From assembly GCA_022661535.1 (NCBI GenBank), contig JAKULF010000007.1:3100001-3164000 (forward strand): 64,000 nucleotides of DNA. The letters are read 5' to 3'. The position numbers and the translations under genes are program-made. Source of the DNA: Eutypa lata (Eukaryota; Ascomycota; Sordariomycetes; Xylariales; Diatrypaceae). Within the stretch, counting starts at the first letter, position 1; each line of letters begins with the position of its first letter. Under the pieces are notes generated by a model. That model was not told where the DNA came from and ran no database searches. It saw only the letters and a list, made by a program, of their open reading frames with translations. Below, in pieces: positions 10,219 to 22,173 of the stretch.

Positions 10219-13200
10219 GGCCGTAGATGTTCTTCTAACCATGTTGGATATGATCGAGCGGAGGAAGAGCGATAGATAGATACTTAAGCGTCGAGATGAA
10301 AACTTAGGGGAGGAGGTTTCTTCGAGTCCTACTTTGTCACAATCACACACAACACAATCATCTGCCCAGCGCTTTCACACAGCAATACCACAGGGGGTTG
10401 GATGGAATGTCTTCTGACGAATAGTAGATTAAAAAGCCGAGCCAGGGCTCTCTAGTACAACGGGATTCGTCTATGAGTCAAGGCCTCAGGCCCACGTTTC
10501 CGATAACTGGGAAGGTGGAAAGGGTCGAAGCAGTTAGAGGGGAATGTCGCTCAAGGTCCCAGAAACTTTCGAGAAACAACTACAGGGCGTCCGATGTCAA
10601 AATGTCGTCGTCGTCGTGGGAACAGAGTAGGATGCCGAAATTCTCGGAGGTAAGTAAGCCCTTGGAAGCTACATTTTCGTGACGAATACTGGATATTGTG
10701 GAAGGTAACGATCCAGATGGCCCGGCGGTTTCGTGGGATCACTGTGTTAGGGGGTGGGTCCGAAGTATTGGTAGACCCTAGACTTGCCTCTTGAAGGGTC
10801 GGCGGACAGTCCCGGCTGATGTACCCTTCCTTCCCTTAAGGTCCCTTGGTGTGACTTTTTGGTGTCAAATCCTTTCCTTCGTTATCTGAGAGCTGCAATC
10901 CAACCACCAAAGTATAAGGCATGTAGGTTCCCGTATATGTAGAGTTACGTAGGTCTCTAAATGTAGAACAAGTAGAGCTCGATATATATTTTATTGATGG
11001 GGGGGTGTTGCCTGAAGAAGAGTATGGGAAGCTTCTAAAGGTGAGTTACCGTGACCATATACGCCAAAAATTTCAGCCACACCACCTACGAAACAACTAC
11101 AGGTTGTGCATGAGGGATCACCTCTACATAGTTCATACTGCTATATATTTTCAGCCTACACTACAGTGAGCCACACCGGCAACCCGTTGAGCGGGATGGG
11201 TGTGGGGCTTTACACAGCAGACGCCCTCTCGGTGTGCCTGGAAATGAAGTCACCCCAAGGACCCCAGAGTAACACTGGAGGGAGTGAGTGAGTACTAAGA
11301 AGTATCAAAGGCACCAACCAGATAGAATAGGACACCTGGTACTAGGACGTAGTCTCATCGTTCTTGGTACATGGCCCCGGATGTACTAGTGACCTTCATG
11401 ACACCAAAGCCATGGAGGTGTGTCTATAGGTTCCTTCCACAACGGCCGAATGAGAAGGCTGGAGAGCCAAATTGGTAATTTGGTATGTAGCTCGCAACAG
11501 CTCGGCGTAGGAATGACAGGCTCGCGTTTCCGAGCCTAGGAACGCAAGCTCTCATCGATGTAATGCCGTCAAGGAGGGTAGGTCCCACAGGGAGTTTGAT
11601 GAAGAGAAGAGCAGAAGAAAGAAAAGAAAGAGAGGGAGACACAGAAAAAGAATCCCTTCACCGAAAACAGAACGGTGCTCGAGACCAATGTAGTAGTGTC
11701 ATTTCGTCACAAGGACCGGTGGAGTGAGAACATAGCGGACTCTTCGACCGGCCGTTAGACCACCAATCCATCCATATTAAGGGGAGCCAGGATCAGGATA
11801 CCTAGGGAAAACGGAGATGGAACTGGACGCGGATTGGACCCCGTCGTTTCTTCACCAAGATTAGGGAATGCCCTTTGGGGGCCAACGATTGGCGAAGAGC
11901 CATGCTTGTCGTGCATTACAGTATAGGCTACCCTCAGGCCACCACTTCAGCCCTGTAACTGGAGCCTGGAAAAGTGTATATATATATGCGTGAGGCTCCA
12001 TTCTAAAAGGGGTAATGTGTCGGGCGGGTTGGGGGCGGAAAAGAAGTAAAATGGTGTTGGGGGTGGAGCAGGGTAAGACACCTAGCCTCTAGTTAGAGCT
12101 CTAGCTCTGCATTACTACATACATACATGTAGGTAAGCCACCTTGGCCACCTACTACTACCAAAGGTGCAGTAACGAAGTGTGGAATTCTTGGCAAAGAG
12201 TTTCGATTAGTGTACGAACATTAGTATAATAAATCCTGTCACCCTATAATCTTTCGGCAGCTCCACAAGAACAAGGCGAACAAAATCCCACTAATGTCCG
12301 TGAGCGCGACCCAGCAGCCCAGCCCAGACAGACAGAAGCCTCTTCCCTTCCCCCCCAGACTTGTCCCAGTTATACCTACCGCAGGTGCCGCGGGGCTGCG
12401 CGGGTACTGCCTAATAACATCCAGTTCTGTAGCTCTACATTCTTGTCGATCTCGGCATAACCAGAGAGAGATGGAACAGGCGCGCATCCCAGGCATCGTA
12501 CTGCCACCACTCAAAACGCAAGGTTGATTCATTCTTTTCTTCTACATGACAATTGGTTGACATAACTTGAGAAGTAGGTACTAGTTACTGACTCACGGAC
12601 ATCCCTATATGTCCTCCTCCTCCTCCTCCTCCTCGATCCCTTTTTCTCCTACTACCTAGATAAGGTTGAAAGAGAACCAAACGTATGTTATGGCTGTGTG
12701 TTTCCTGATGTGATGCTGTTGTTGTTATTGTTGTAGGAGCGCAACGTCGCATTTTGCTCGAATCACTTGATTTAAGAAGTTGAGGCTGACGCCCCCATCA
12801 TGTGAAAAATAAACCTCCGGTATTAATGGGCGACCCGAGTTGGATTGCCGCTGCTGCATGGACCTTTCCCACCGTGACTAATACCTACAGACGAAACTTG
12901 CCGACTAACAGCGTGAAAATATGACTGGTCGAAATCATTAACGCGTATAAGCCTTCTAGAAGGATTCTCATTAGTCAAGGGTGCCATGTGTTTCTTTCTA
13001 GGAAGGATGTTTCGATCTAAGCCAATATACTTTCCAATAATCTGCCGTCGATTAGTACATAGTTAGAGAGCTAAACACCGAAGGATCAAAAGCCAAGCCC
13101 GGAAGACTGGCCATTCAGCAGCAAGATCTCTAAAATTGAACCATTCCCTTGGTAACGCAAGAACCCCTACATTATACCGCAAGGTAAATATCATTGGTCA

Positions 13201-13437
13201 CAGGTTTATTCACAAGTAGCACGCATATGTAGGGTGAGTGTGGTTGTATTTAGCTATGAATGTAGTCCATCATGCCATACTATCTCCGAAAACCTCGTAG
13301 GAGAAGAGAACCATCAATCCCCACTCCCCTCAACAATCGTGCATTCCGTTCTCATGGGTATCATAAAGTCCTCCGCCCTTGCCAATGTCAGATTCATTCC
13401 TAAGCCTAACCGTTGTGTACCAGTCGAAGCGCCGCGA
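10219..13437. other. Gene-poor stretch, 3.2 kb
   Basis: Nothing I can call as a gene. Open frames at 12239-12532 (-) and 12294-12527 (+) lie opposite each other, lack family resemblance and are probably chance. A (TCC)n tract is at 12612-12638. Confidence 0.5.
12612..12638 (+). repeat. (TCC)n microsatellite
   Basis: About nine TCC units in a row within intergenic DNA. Simple repeat with no coding context. Confidence 0.9.
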
Positions 13438-14114
13438 TTACGGTCGAGCATTTCTCTCGGCCTCGGCCTGCTTCGTGATATCGTGCTCAGCTCCACGTTG
13501 CTGAGTCTTGCCGACATCGTGCTGCTTCTGGTAATCGACCTCAGCGGCCTTGTTGCCAGTGACGCTAGCAACAGCGCCGCCAATCGTGCCGGTCACGCGA
13601 TCGCCGATACCACCAGTCAAATCGGAGACCTGGCCCTTAGCTTCCTGCTGCTGACCCTCGAGGTTCTGCTCGCGTCCAGACTGCTTAAGACCCTATGTGG
13701 TATACAGGTTAGTAACATAGTTCGAAATAGCATCGCTTGCTCTCTTCAAGACACTTACCTCAGCTCCGACGAGGCCTCCAACGGTTTCCTTGGCAGAGCC
13801 GACGGTCTGCTTGTAGGCACCCGAGGTGCGGTCGGGGTTGTCCTTGGTGATTTCACCAGCGGACGAAGCAGTAGCGCCGGGGAGCTTGGCGGTAGCTTGA
13901 GAGGCATCGTACTCCTTATCAGCCTTGTTCTGCTTGGCCTGGCCCTCAACCTGTATGGAGCCAATTAGTGAATGTGTCTTTGGATTGTCGAAAAAGAATA
14001 AGTGCATACCTTGTCAGCGGAACTGCCGGTTACGCTACCGAGAACGCTCTGGGCAGCACCAGAGACGCTGTTGACGACGGACTGGAGAGTAGAGGGCTGT
14101 TCGTTGGAAGACAT
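13438..14114 (-). CDS. CsbD-like stress protein (cruciform-DNA-recognition protein type)
   Basis: A 183-residue hydrophilic protein. Exons on the minus strand are 14114..14010, 13950..13759 and 13692..13438, all in phase 0 with clean GTATGC/CAG, GTAAGT/TAG ends. The protein is a string of LEA/CsbD-like units rich in G, A, K, E, Q and T: SVSGAAQSVLGSVTG, then DRTSGAYKQTVGSAKETVGGLVGAEGLKQSG, EGQQQEAKGQVSDLTGGIGDRV and TGTIGGAVASVTG, ending in KTQQRGAEHDI and AERNARP. Fungal relatives carry the name 'mismatched base pair and cruciform DNA recognition protein' (Hmp1 type) or 'CsbD family'; they are small, mostly disordered and stress-linked. DNA binding here is inherited from those names, not shown by the sequence. 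No signal peptide or membrane segment. A TATA element sits about 150 bp upstream, as in many inducible stress genes. Confidence 0.85.
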
Positions 14115-14263
14115 GTTGATTGATGGAGAGGTGTACTTTGTTGTTGGTCTTGATTGATGATAATTATTGGTAAAGAAGTAGTAGTAGGTGTGTGTAGTTG
14201 AGAAAGACTTGTTGGTTATTTTGGTTGGAGGTGAGAGAAGTGCAGGTAGTAGTGGGCAGGAGA

Positions 14264-14273
14264 GATTTATATG
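14264..14273 (-). promoter_or_regulatory. TATA-like element of the CsbD-like gene
   Basis: Read on the minus strand the site is CATATAAAT, about 150 bp before the ATG at 14114. Consensus match only. Confidence 0.4.
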
Positions 14274-14274
14274 C

Positions 14275-16182
14275 AGGTGCTTTGGTTAAAGAGTCTGCAG
14301 GACTGAATTGGTGTCAAAGGAATTATGGTCCTAATCAGGGAAGAAGGCAGTTGCGCAATGGTAATTCAAAGAGTGAATATTAGAATCTCGATATTCTGAT
14401 GATGGCGTTTGCAGTCGTAGTATTGGAAAAATTACCCTTTTAGGCAAGTATGATATCACCAGTCCAGTCTCATGGGTCCCTGGTTGATGTCATTATTGTG
14501 CTAGTTCGGTATGCTGGGGCAACATTGAAGGTCCATAACAAAGGTTTTCGTTAAGCTTGTGAAAGGGTTGCCATAGTTATACACTACACGTACATGTATG
14601 TATGTAATCAGAACTAAATAATGTCCTACGTAATCATAGAAGGAACTCAGTTTCTCTAGTTACATACTTGTGGTGTGCTCCTTGGGAAAATAGCATTGAA
14701 GAGCCCACAGGTATATCCATTGTACATACTCAAAAGCACATGCCAAAGGAAGGTTGCGGAGTTGTGTTCGCAACATATCTCCCTATGCGGCAACTTGAGC
14801 TCGAAGGCTTTTGCTCCCTACCTTAGGTACTCTAGTTTTATTATATTGACAATAAACTTGCAGACTTGGTAACATAATATAGCAAAGATTTCGTTAACCT
14901 ATGGCTAGAGGGTAAGTACCTAGCATAGACTCAAGATCTACGATTCTCAGTACATACCATAGTAGTGGCCGTCATCTACTTACCATAGCGAAAAGATTTC
15001 TACGCGGGAAAGTACGAAATTGAATATTTAAGTTACTTACCTAAGCTAAGTTTGCCTAAAACACCAACACCCAAAGGAATGGCAACTACATACATACCTA
15101 CGTAATGGGTCCCATACATACATACGTAGTAGTAGTAAAGCTCTATCCCTTGGTATCCACCCTGCTTGCTTTGACGCAGCAAAATCTGCTATGAGTTACC
15201 ATCCCGAAGCTACGGGACGCCACATAGCCAGGATAGCCAATTCTCGATTTGCCGCACTACATATGCATGTATATATGTTGGTACGCGCACGTCATCGCTA
15301 TTCATATATAGGGTGGTAAAACAGGGGCATAGGATTACTAGCTTTAACGTGCTAGTGTGCCTGAAGATTAAGAGCATGAGAGCCTCATACCAGCAGTCAC
15401 TTGATATGCTAAAAGTAGGTACCTACATACCTAAAGGAAACGAAGAGCTGTCGAATGTAAAAATTTCTCTAATCATCCCTAATTCTCGAAACTAAGTTCA
15501 ATTGATAGTGGTTTGATGTGATTTCTTTAGACTTTTATCTTGTTAATGATACAGCTGCCTTCGAGACCACTAGTTAGTATAGACATAAGCTACATACCTA
15601 CCTAGCAAATGCATATTCAGCTTTCCAGGCAATATATTCAAACCGTCGCAACTTCATCATACTGTTATATTTCTTGAAAGGTGTCACCTAATGAGAATGC
15701 AGCCTAGCTATCAACACCTCGGAATCATATCGTTACATCTGAGCCCTTTAGCCCTATATGACTAGGTACCTAACTACTTAGATCAGGAAGGGCCTGCTGG
15801 ATGGACACTGGGATGTTCACGCTCACTGTCATACAGTTTGGAAATTCATTTGCTTCATTAATCCCGCGAAAGAGAGTTGGTAGTGTAATGTTGGTCATAA
15901 ATGTACAGTTCATTCATTGGTATCAGTTAGTTGACGTGCCGGTCTTCCTTCCTCCGAAACTCCTGAATTTGGCCCTCCCAAAGTATTGCACATCCGCTGT
16001 GCCCTAAAACCAGTACCCTGAGCGAGAGGCAGGGCTATCGTACCTGTGATCGCGTAACTCCTAACATACATACAATATAAACATGTTGAAGTATTTTGTA
16101 TCCTCAGCGAGTGACTGGGATGATTCTCTGCTTCACCCCTAGCGTAAAGGGACTGTCAAACAGAATAACTACCACGAAGGCA
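14275..16182. other. Intergenic, 1.9 kb
   Basis: AT-rich DNA with many short TACCTA/TAGGTA and TACATA words between the CsbD-like and NFS1 genes. No coding signal beyond chance frames of about 60-70 codons. Confidence 0.5.
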
Positions 16183-17901
16183 CTAGTGCTGGCTCCATTC
16201 GATGGTATTCAGGTCGATACCTTCTTGTACGAGTTCCCACAGAGGGCTCAGCTCACGCAAGAAGTTAACTCGCTCTTTGACAGCCTTGAGCACATAGTCG
16301 ATTTCTGCTTCTGTAGTAAATCGACCAATGCCAAATCTGATACTACTGTGTGCACTCTCATCACTGTTACCAAGTGCCCTTAGGACATAGCTTGGTTCTA
16401 GTGAGGCCGAAGTGCAGGCACTACCCGAGGATAAGGCGATATCCTTGAGCGCCATGAGAAGAGACTCGCCCTCTACGTAGGCGAAGGAAACGTTCACACA
16501 GCCGGGATAGAAATGGTCGGGATCACCGTTCTGGGTGGTGTGCTCTAGGGATAAAAGACCCTTCAACAAGCGATTCGAGAGCTTCTTTATGTACTTCGAG
16601 TCATACTAATATCATAGTCAGTCTCCGTCATCATCACAAAAGACATATAAATATAACAAAATATAAAGTGCAAAATCAGACATATGTGCTGCGTCTCAAC
16701 ACATGGGTTCCGGTCAAGGAATTCAGAAAGCCATGCATGTATAAGCGGTTCATCAGTTGCGATTGGGAAATAGGAGAAAATGTTAGCTTACCGGCATTTC
16801 TTCCTTGGCGATACGGCATGCTTCACCAAATCCAACGACTAGTGGTGGAGCAAGCGTACCGCTTCTCAGACCTCGCTCCTGACCACCTCCAGTGATGATG
16901 GGGTCCAACCTAACTCTCGGCCGCCGGCGAACATAGCAAGCACCGATTCCCTTGGGACCGTAAATCTTGTGTCCGGATATGGACATCAGATCAATATTCA
17001 GAGCGTTGACGTCTAATGGGAGCTTGCCAACAGCCTGGGCGCCGTCGGTATGGAAGAAAACTTTCTTTGAACGGCACAGTTTGCCGATTTCCTCCAGGGG
17101 TTGGACGACACCGATTTCGTTGTTGACCGCCATTATACTGACGAGAACCGTGTCTGGCCTAATTGCTGCCTCCAGGTCCTTCATGTTGACCAATCCATTG
17201 TTTTGAACTGGTAGGTAGGTAACTTCGAAGCCTTCATCTTGAAGATGCCGACAGCTATCAAGGACACACTTGTGCTCAGTCTGGGTAGTGATGACATGCT
17301 TTTTCTTGCCCGATCGCGCGAAAAACCTTGCCACGCCCTTGATACTCATATTGTTGCTCTCGGTCGCTCCACTGGTGAATATGATCTCTTTGGGGTCTGC
17401 GCCAATAAGATTGGCAACATGTGCCCGGGCCTCTTCGACAGCTTTCTCACTTTCCCATCCGTATGCATGTGTCCGCGAGTGAGGATTGCCATATACACCA
17501 ACATAGAACGGTAGCATCGCATCCAACACTCTAGGGTCTACTGGGGTTGTGGCCTGCATATCCAGATATATCGGTCGCTGGTCTCCCAGAATGGTCGCCT
17601 CCTTTAAGACTTCGGCCATGGGGCTAATAGTAGCATTCGCGGGAGTGGTAGAACTGGGCATAATGAGTTCGCCTTTCTCATTCATAAAGTCCTTCTTGTC
17701 TAGCTTTATAGCCGTCTCGGTAGTAACTTGTGCATGATCTCTCTTAGTCTCTGAGACATAGCTCCTCCTTAGAACTTGTGTGGATGATGTGGCAATTATT
17801 CTCGAAGCTGAGGGGGTTGCCCGTCGAGGTACTGATGTGATGGCATTTTTAAGACCGAGGCGCGAAGCCTGTCTTAACGTGGAAGAGGCCACGTTCACCA
17901 T
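16183..17901 (-). CDS. NFS1: Mitochondrial cysteine desulfurase NFS1
   Basis: PLP enzyme that takes sulfur from cysteine for Fe-S cluster assembly on Isu in the mitochondrial matrix, and also supplies sulfur for tRNA thiolation. Two exons (17901..16792 and 16605..16183, phase 0) give 510 residues. The intron has a CTGAC branch and a TTAG acceptor. The first about 50 residues are rich in R, S and A without acids, a good mitochondrial presequence. After a linker the enzyme starts at [11 protein letters not shown]. Landmarks: [32 protein letters not shown], the PLP lysine K312 in [23 protein letters not shown], and the sulfur-carrying C434 in [10 protein letters not shown] on the flexible loop. 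The end, with [11 protein letters not shown], is typical of the eukaryotic enzyme. All catalytic residues are present. It is divergent from the Rvs167-like gene (1.4 kb between starts). Confidence 0.96.
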
Positions 17902-19286
17902 GGTAGTAAAGTTGTTCCTAGGAGGGAAATAGAATTAGAATAATAGGATGTAGTAAAAACAGAGGAAGAAGAGGAGAAGAAGCTCACAAGATGGCAACTT
18001 TCCTGATAAAAATCGAAGATGTGATTTGACTTAGCTCATTGCTAGCTCTTTTTTCTTTCATTGGTCAATAAGGATGCGGCCGAAAAAAAGCTCGGTCGAA
18101 GTGGTCGGGCCTCGGGGATTAGATCGGAGCGGATTAAATTCAACCCCGAGTATTTCTCCCCCCGGGCTCCACTGGGGCAAGACCCGTCTAGTCAAGAGGG
18201 GCAAAGGCCCTCTGCTTCAATTGTACCCCGCCTTCATCCCCTAAAGGAAAGGTACCTAGGTACATACACTATCTGAATGCATCAAGGAGAGCTGACGTAA
18301 TCACATCCCCTAGGTGAGCCTCAGCGCTATTTAACGTTAGTTAGAGTGACACTGCACAGCCCTAACTAAAATCAGAGTCAACTAATGGCAATTGGCGCCC
18401 TCAATTTCAAATTCACTGACGTAGGATGAAATGGGGACCCATGACGTTTGCCGAGTTCCTTCTTGGCAGAGAAAAGAGAGTGAGTTTTATTCTAGTTTAT
18501 TCCAATTTTGAGACCACCACTGCACTGCACAGGCACAGGGGTGGGCTCATGCAGGTTTTCTAGGTCATGGTTATAACCATCTTGGTTGAACAAAGAAACT
18601 GATTTAACATTCTAACTATGTAGTAGCTAGTTAATGATCGATTTCATTACATATGATTCAGTACACATTGTAAAATATGATAGATTCAGATTCACTAATC
18701 CTTCTTAGACCTCACTAGTAATCATTGAAATGCGACCTCTATTATAAACATTCATCACCTTGACCCCTTATCTTGGAAATTGTACTTACCCCCCCATCTC
18801 ATCATCATCCGTCTTCCTCTTATCCTTCCGTAGTTTCCGCTATCGTCCGCTGACAAGCCACCACCATCCGACAATTCTGAACTGGACTGGATTGGCACTG
18901 CCACCAAGGGCATCGTCACTAATTACGTCCACTAAAGTACTTACTAGGTAACCAAGTGTTAAAAGCCCAACCTTATTTTACTTAAGTCCTAAAAAGCTGC
19001 CTGTTCTATACATATATACTCTTTTTTGGTGCTACCTAAGCCATTCCTTGGTCACAAGTCAAGAAGAAGATATAACCCGAACGACCCGTAGCAACAACCT
19101 TTCGCTCCCTTCCCCACAAACCATTGTCGACACGGCTTTTAGCGACACCATACATAGAACTGGGACAAACCATCGACTTTAGTCTCTTTTCAATACTATA
19201 ACGATATCTACAAATATACACCTCCATATTGTTTGTTCTGGTTAACTCACCATTCTGCGGTCGATTATCGATTTGCGCCCCTAGAG
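17902..19286. other. Divergent promoter region NFS1 / Rvs167
   Basis: About 1.4 kb between two divergent starts. It probably holds both promoters and leaders. Short open frames at 18061-18276 and 18760-18951 show no family resemblance and could at most be upstream ORFs. Confidence 0.5.
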
Positions 19287-20927
19287 ATGAGTTTTAAAGG
19301 CTTTCAGAAGAGCGTCGTCCGGGTAAGCTTGCAAATGTTGTTCACCGAATGGACGGAAGGGGTTCGAGCGTCGCGGATCAGCAAAGGGAGCTATGTAACT
19401 AACTAAATCAAACTCACATCCTACAGGCGCCGCAACAATTCAAGGCCAAGTTTAACATTGGCGAACAAAGCAAAGATCCCGTCTTCAGCGACTCAGAGCG
19501 GCGGTTCCAGGAGCTCGAGACCGAGACGAAGCGCCTCCACGATGAGAGCAAGAAATACTTCGACGCCATCAACGGCATGCTCAACCACCAGATCGAGTTC
19601 AGCCAGGCGATGACGGAGATCTACAAGCCCATATCGGGGCGCGTGTCCGACCCGGACTCCCTGGTGGTCCAGGGCAACCCCGAGGGCATCCGCGCCTGCG
19701 AGGAGTACGAGGCCATCGTCAAGGAGCTCCAGGGCACGCTCGCCCCCGAGCTGGAGATGATCGACTCGCGGGTGATACGGCCGGCGAACGAGCTGCTCGA
19801 CGTCCTCAAGGTCGTCCGGAAGTCGGTGGTGAAGCGCGAGCACAAGAAGCTGGATTTCGACCGGCACAACGCGACGCTCAAGAAGCTGCGGGAGAAGAAG
19901 GAGAAGTCGGCCAAGGACGAGAAGGCCATGTGGAAGGCCGAGAACGACGTGGAGCAGTCGACCCAGGAATTCAACTACTTCAACGACCTGCTGAAGGAGG
20001 AGCTCCCCAAGCTGTTCACGCTCGAGCGCCAGTTCATCCAGCCCCTCTTCCAGTCCTTCTACTACATGCAGCTCAATATCTTCTACACGCTGCACGAGCG
20101 CATGCAGCAGTGCGACATAGGGTACTTCAACCTCACCCTCGACGTCGAGGACGCCTTCCACCAGAAGCGCGGGGACATCCAGGAGCAGGCCGAGAAGCTG
20201 TCCATCGTCCGGTTCAAGACGAGCGGCCGCCCCCGGCCACCCAAGTACGGCCCCAAGCCGACGCAGGCCCTCGAGGGCAACCGACCAGCCGGACTCCTCA
20301 CTGCAGGCCCGTCCTCGACATCGACGCCCACGTCGCCCAACTTAGGCAGCGGCTCGACGAGCAAGTTCGGCGCCTACCAACCAGCATCACAAGCGGGTCC
20401 CTCCGCAGTAGAAGAGGAACCCGACAACAGCGTGCCGCCACCACCCTACACGCTCGCAGCATCAGCAGCAGCAGCGCCTTCCCCAGCAGCGAATTTGGCG
20501 ACGTGGAAATCAGCGCCTATGTCGCCGCCCCTCAAGAGCCCAATGTCCCCTGGTCTAGCAGCGGCGGTGGCAGCCAAATCGAAGCCGCCACCGCCGAAGC
20601 CGAAGCCCCGGGCCCTTGCTGGCTCTGCTACCGGTACCGCTCCCGAGATGGTCACGGCGCTCTACGACTACCAGGCGCAGGCGGCGGGCGACCTAAGCTT
20701 CCGCGCGGGCGACGTCATCGAGATCATCACCCGCACGCCCAACGAGAATGAGTGGTGGAGTGGCAAGTGTCACGGGCAGACAGGGTCGTTTCCCGGTAGG
20801 TGTTTTTTGCTTTTTTCTTCTTCTCCTCCTTCCTATACTCTTCTGCTTCTCAAGACGGTGAAATATAATATAGGTGAGACGCTAACAGACAGATGCTTTA
20901 GGCAACTATGTAAAATTAAATAAATAA
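19287..20927 (+). CDS. BAR-SH3 amphiphysin-like protein (Rvs167/Hob1 type)
   Basis: Membrane-curving endocytosis and actin protein. Exons 19287..19322, 19427..20795 and 20902..20927 give 476 residues. The 12-residue first exon (MSFKGFQKSVVR) and the second-exon start APQQFKAKF are the standard opening of fungal Rvs167, an amphipathic N-terminal helix. Residues of roughly 20-235 form the BAR coiled coil (long charged heptads, KLDFDRHNATLKKLREKKEKS). Then comes a low-complexity Pro/Ser/Ala linker with PPPPKPKPR stretches, and a C-terminal SH3 domain beginning MVTALYDYQAQAAGDLSFRAGD with WWSGKCHGQTGSFPG. The SH3 is completed only by a tiny last exon coding NYVKLNK after a TTTAG acceptor; without it the domain would lack its last strand. 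Partners (Rvs161-like proteins, proline-rich actin regulators) are known for the family, not shown here. Confidence 0.94.
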
Positions 20928-22173
20928 ATTTCGACTGCAAGCAAAACCCTCCTCCTTGCCCCGCACTATGCATGCAAGTATCGTATGTAATGATATGGTA
21001 CAGGGGAGGGAGCTCGCCCATGTGCTCGGTTTAGTGCCAGGGGTCTGGTGGTTAGTTGTTGGCTTGAATACTATTAGGGAGTCATTCGCCACCATACAAA
21101 CTGAACTTTGCAATGGAGTCGGAAAAGGGGTGAAATACGGCTGCATCATCATCATCGTTTAAGTATTACCATAGACTTCCCTCGGATCATCGGATATCCG
21201 TAGACGGACGGACGGATACACGGTTTGGTCTATTTGGTTGGAGGTATTCCAAGTACTGCCTCATCATACATACATACACATCATACATGCGTCCTTTTTT
21301 TGTATTATCGGTACTGTTATCATACATACCTAGATAACATCCAACCCGACTGGCAGATGAATGAGGGAGGTTAGAAGGCCAGGCAAGACAAGACAGCATG
21401 GATAACATGGCAGGCTGCGGTCTCGTTTCCTCCTGTCTAAGGTATCTTACTTAGGTATCCGTCCGTCTGTCCGACAGAAGCTGTACTTTACTCAACCTGC
21501 CCTGGTAAAACTAGAATAGGGGTTAACTTACCTCAACCTACTTAGGTTAAGTGAGTACTTAGCCAATACAAAATAGCCGAAAGATTAACTAGATGCCTTC
21601 AGAGCACGATAACTGCAAGTCTATTTCACTTGTATACTTAGGTCCTATGTTCCTCCTTGTGACTAGGGTCATCTATCTACACGTATATACAACAATTGCG
21701 AGCACGGATTGAACGACAGAATGAATGCATTAACTTATACAACCAAACACAGACATATTGAACGTGCTGAATACATGTATCTCTCTCAAATTACGTCACA
21801 GGTTCCCTTTCGTCACGAAGCCCCAGCGTGCTCGTGAACGACTCAAAGAGATCATGAACATATCTAATAATCACAGGAAAGAAAGTATCTTGAGGCATTC
21901 AATTTAGCCTTATTATTACTAAGTAATACTGTCTAGCAATGCTTCCCTTATACTCCTTCTTTAGTTTAGCAAAGTCCACCGATGAACCCATCATCTACCT
22001 AGCTCTACCAACTACTGCAAAACAACTTCGCATGTAGAGAAGCAAGAAGGTCCCTGAGGTGGGTAGGTGAGTATATAGGAATCTTTACCACTCCCGCATC
22101 TCTTCGTCTCTCTTGATCATCCACCTCTTCCCTCCACTAATTAACCACGCCTACGATCCCATCTCCCTCCATC
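20928..22173. other. Intergenic, 1.2 kb
   Basis: Between convergent genes. Contains GTAC/TACATAC-type short repeats and no supportable gene. Confidence 0.5.

Noticed and set aside
9365..10279. 304-codon plus-strand open frame
   Set aside because: It is antisense to the NmrA-like gene; GC-rich exon 2 on the minus strand leaves few stops opposite. Its translation is repetitive Ala/Gly/Val/Glu/Asp text without a family.
12239..12532. Overlapping open frames on both strands
   Set aside because: About 80-97 codons each, no splice context and no recognised domain.
13234..13968. 244-codon plus-strand open frame
   Set aside because: Antisense to the CsbD-like gene and running through its introns; hydrophobic Leu/Ser text is a by-product of the Ala/Gly/Lys/Glu codons opposite.
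19493..20751. Open frames 19493-20161 (minus) and 19930-20751 (plus)
   Set aside because: Shadows of the BAR-SH3 gene; compositions are Leu/Glu/Val or Arg/Ala/Pro runs typical of wrong-frame GC-rich reading.
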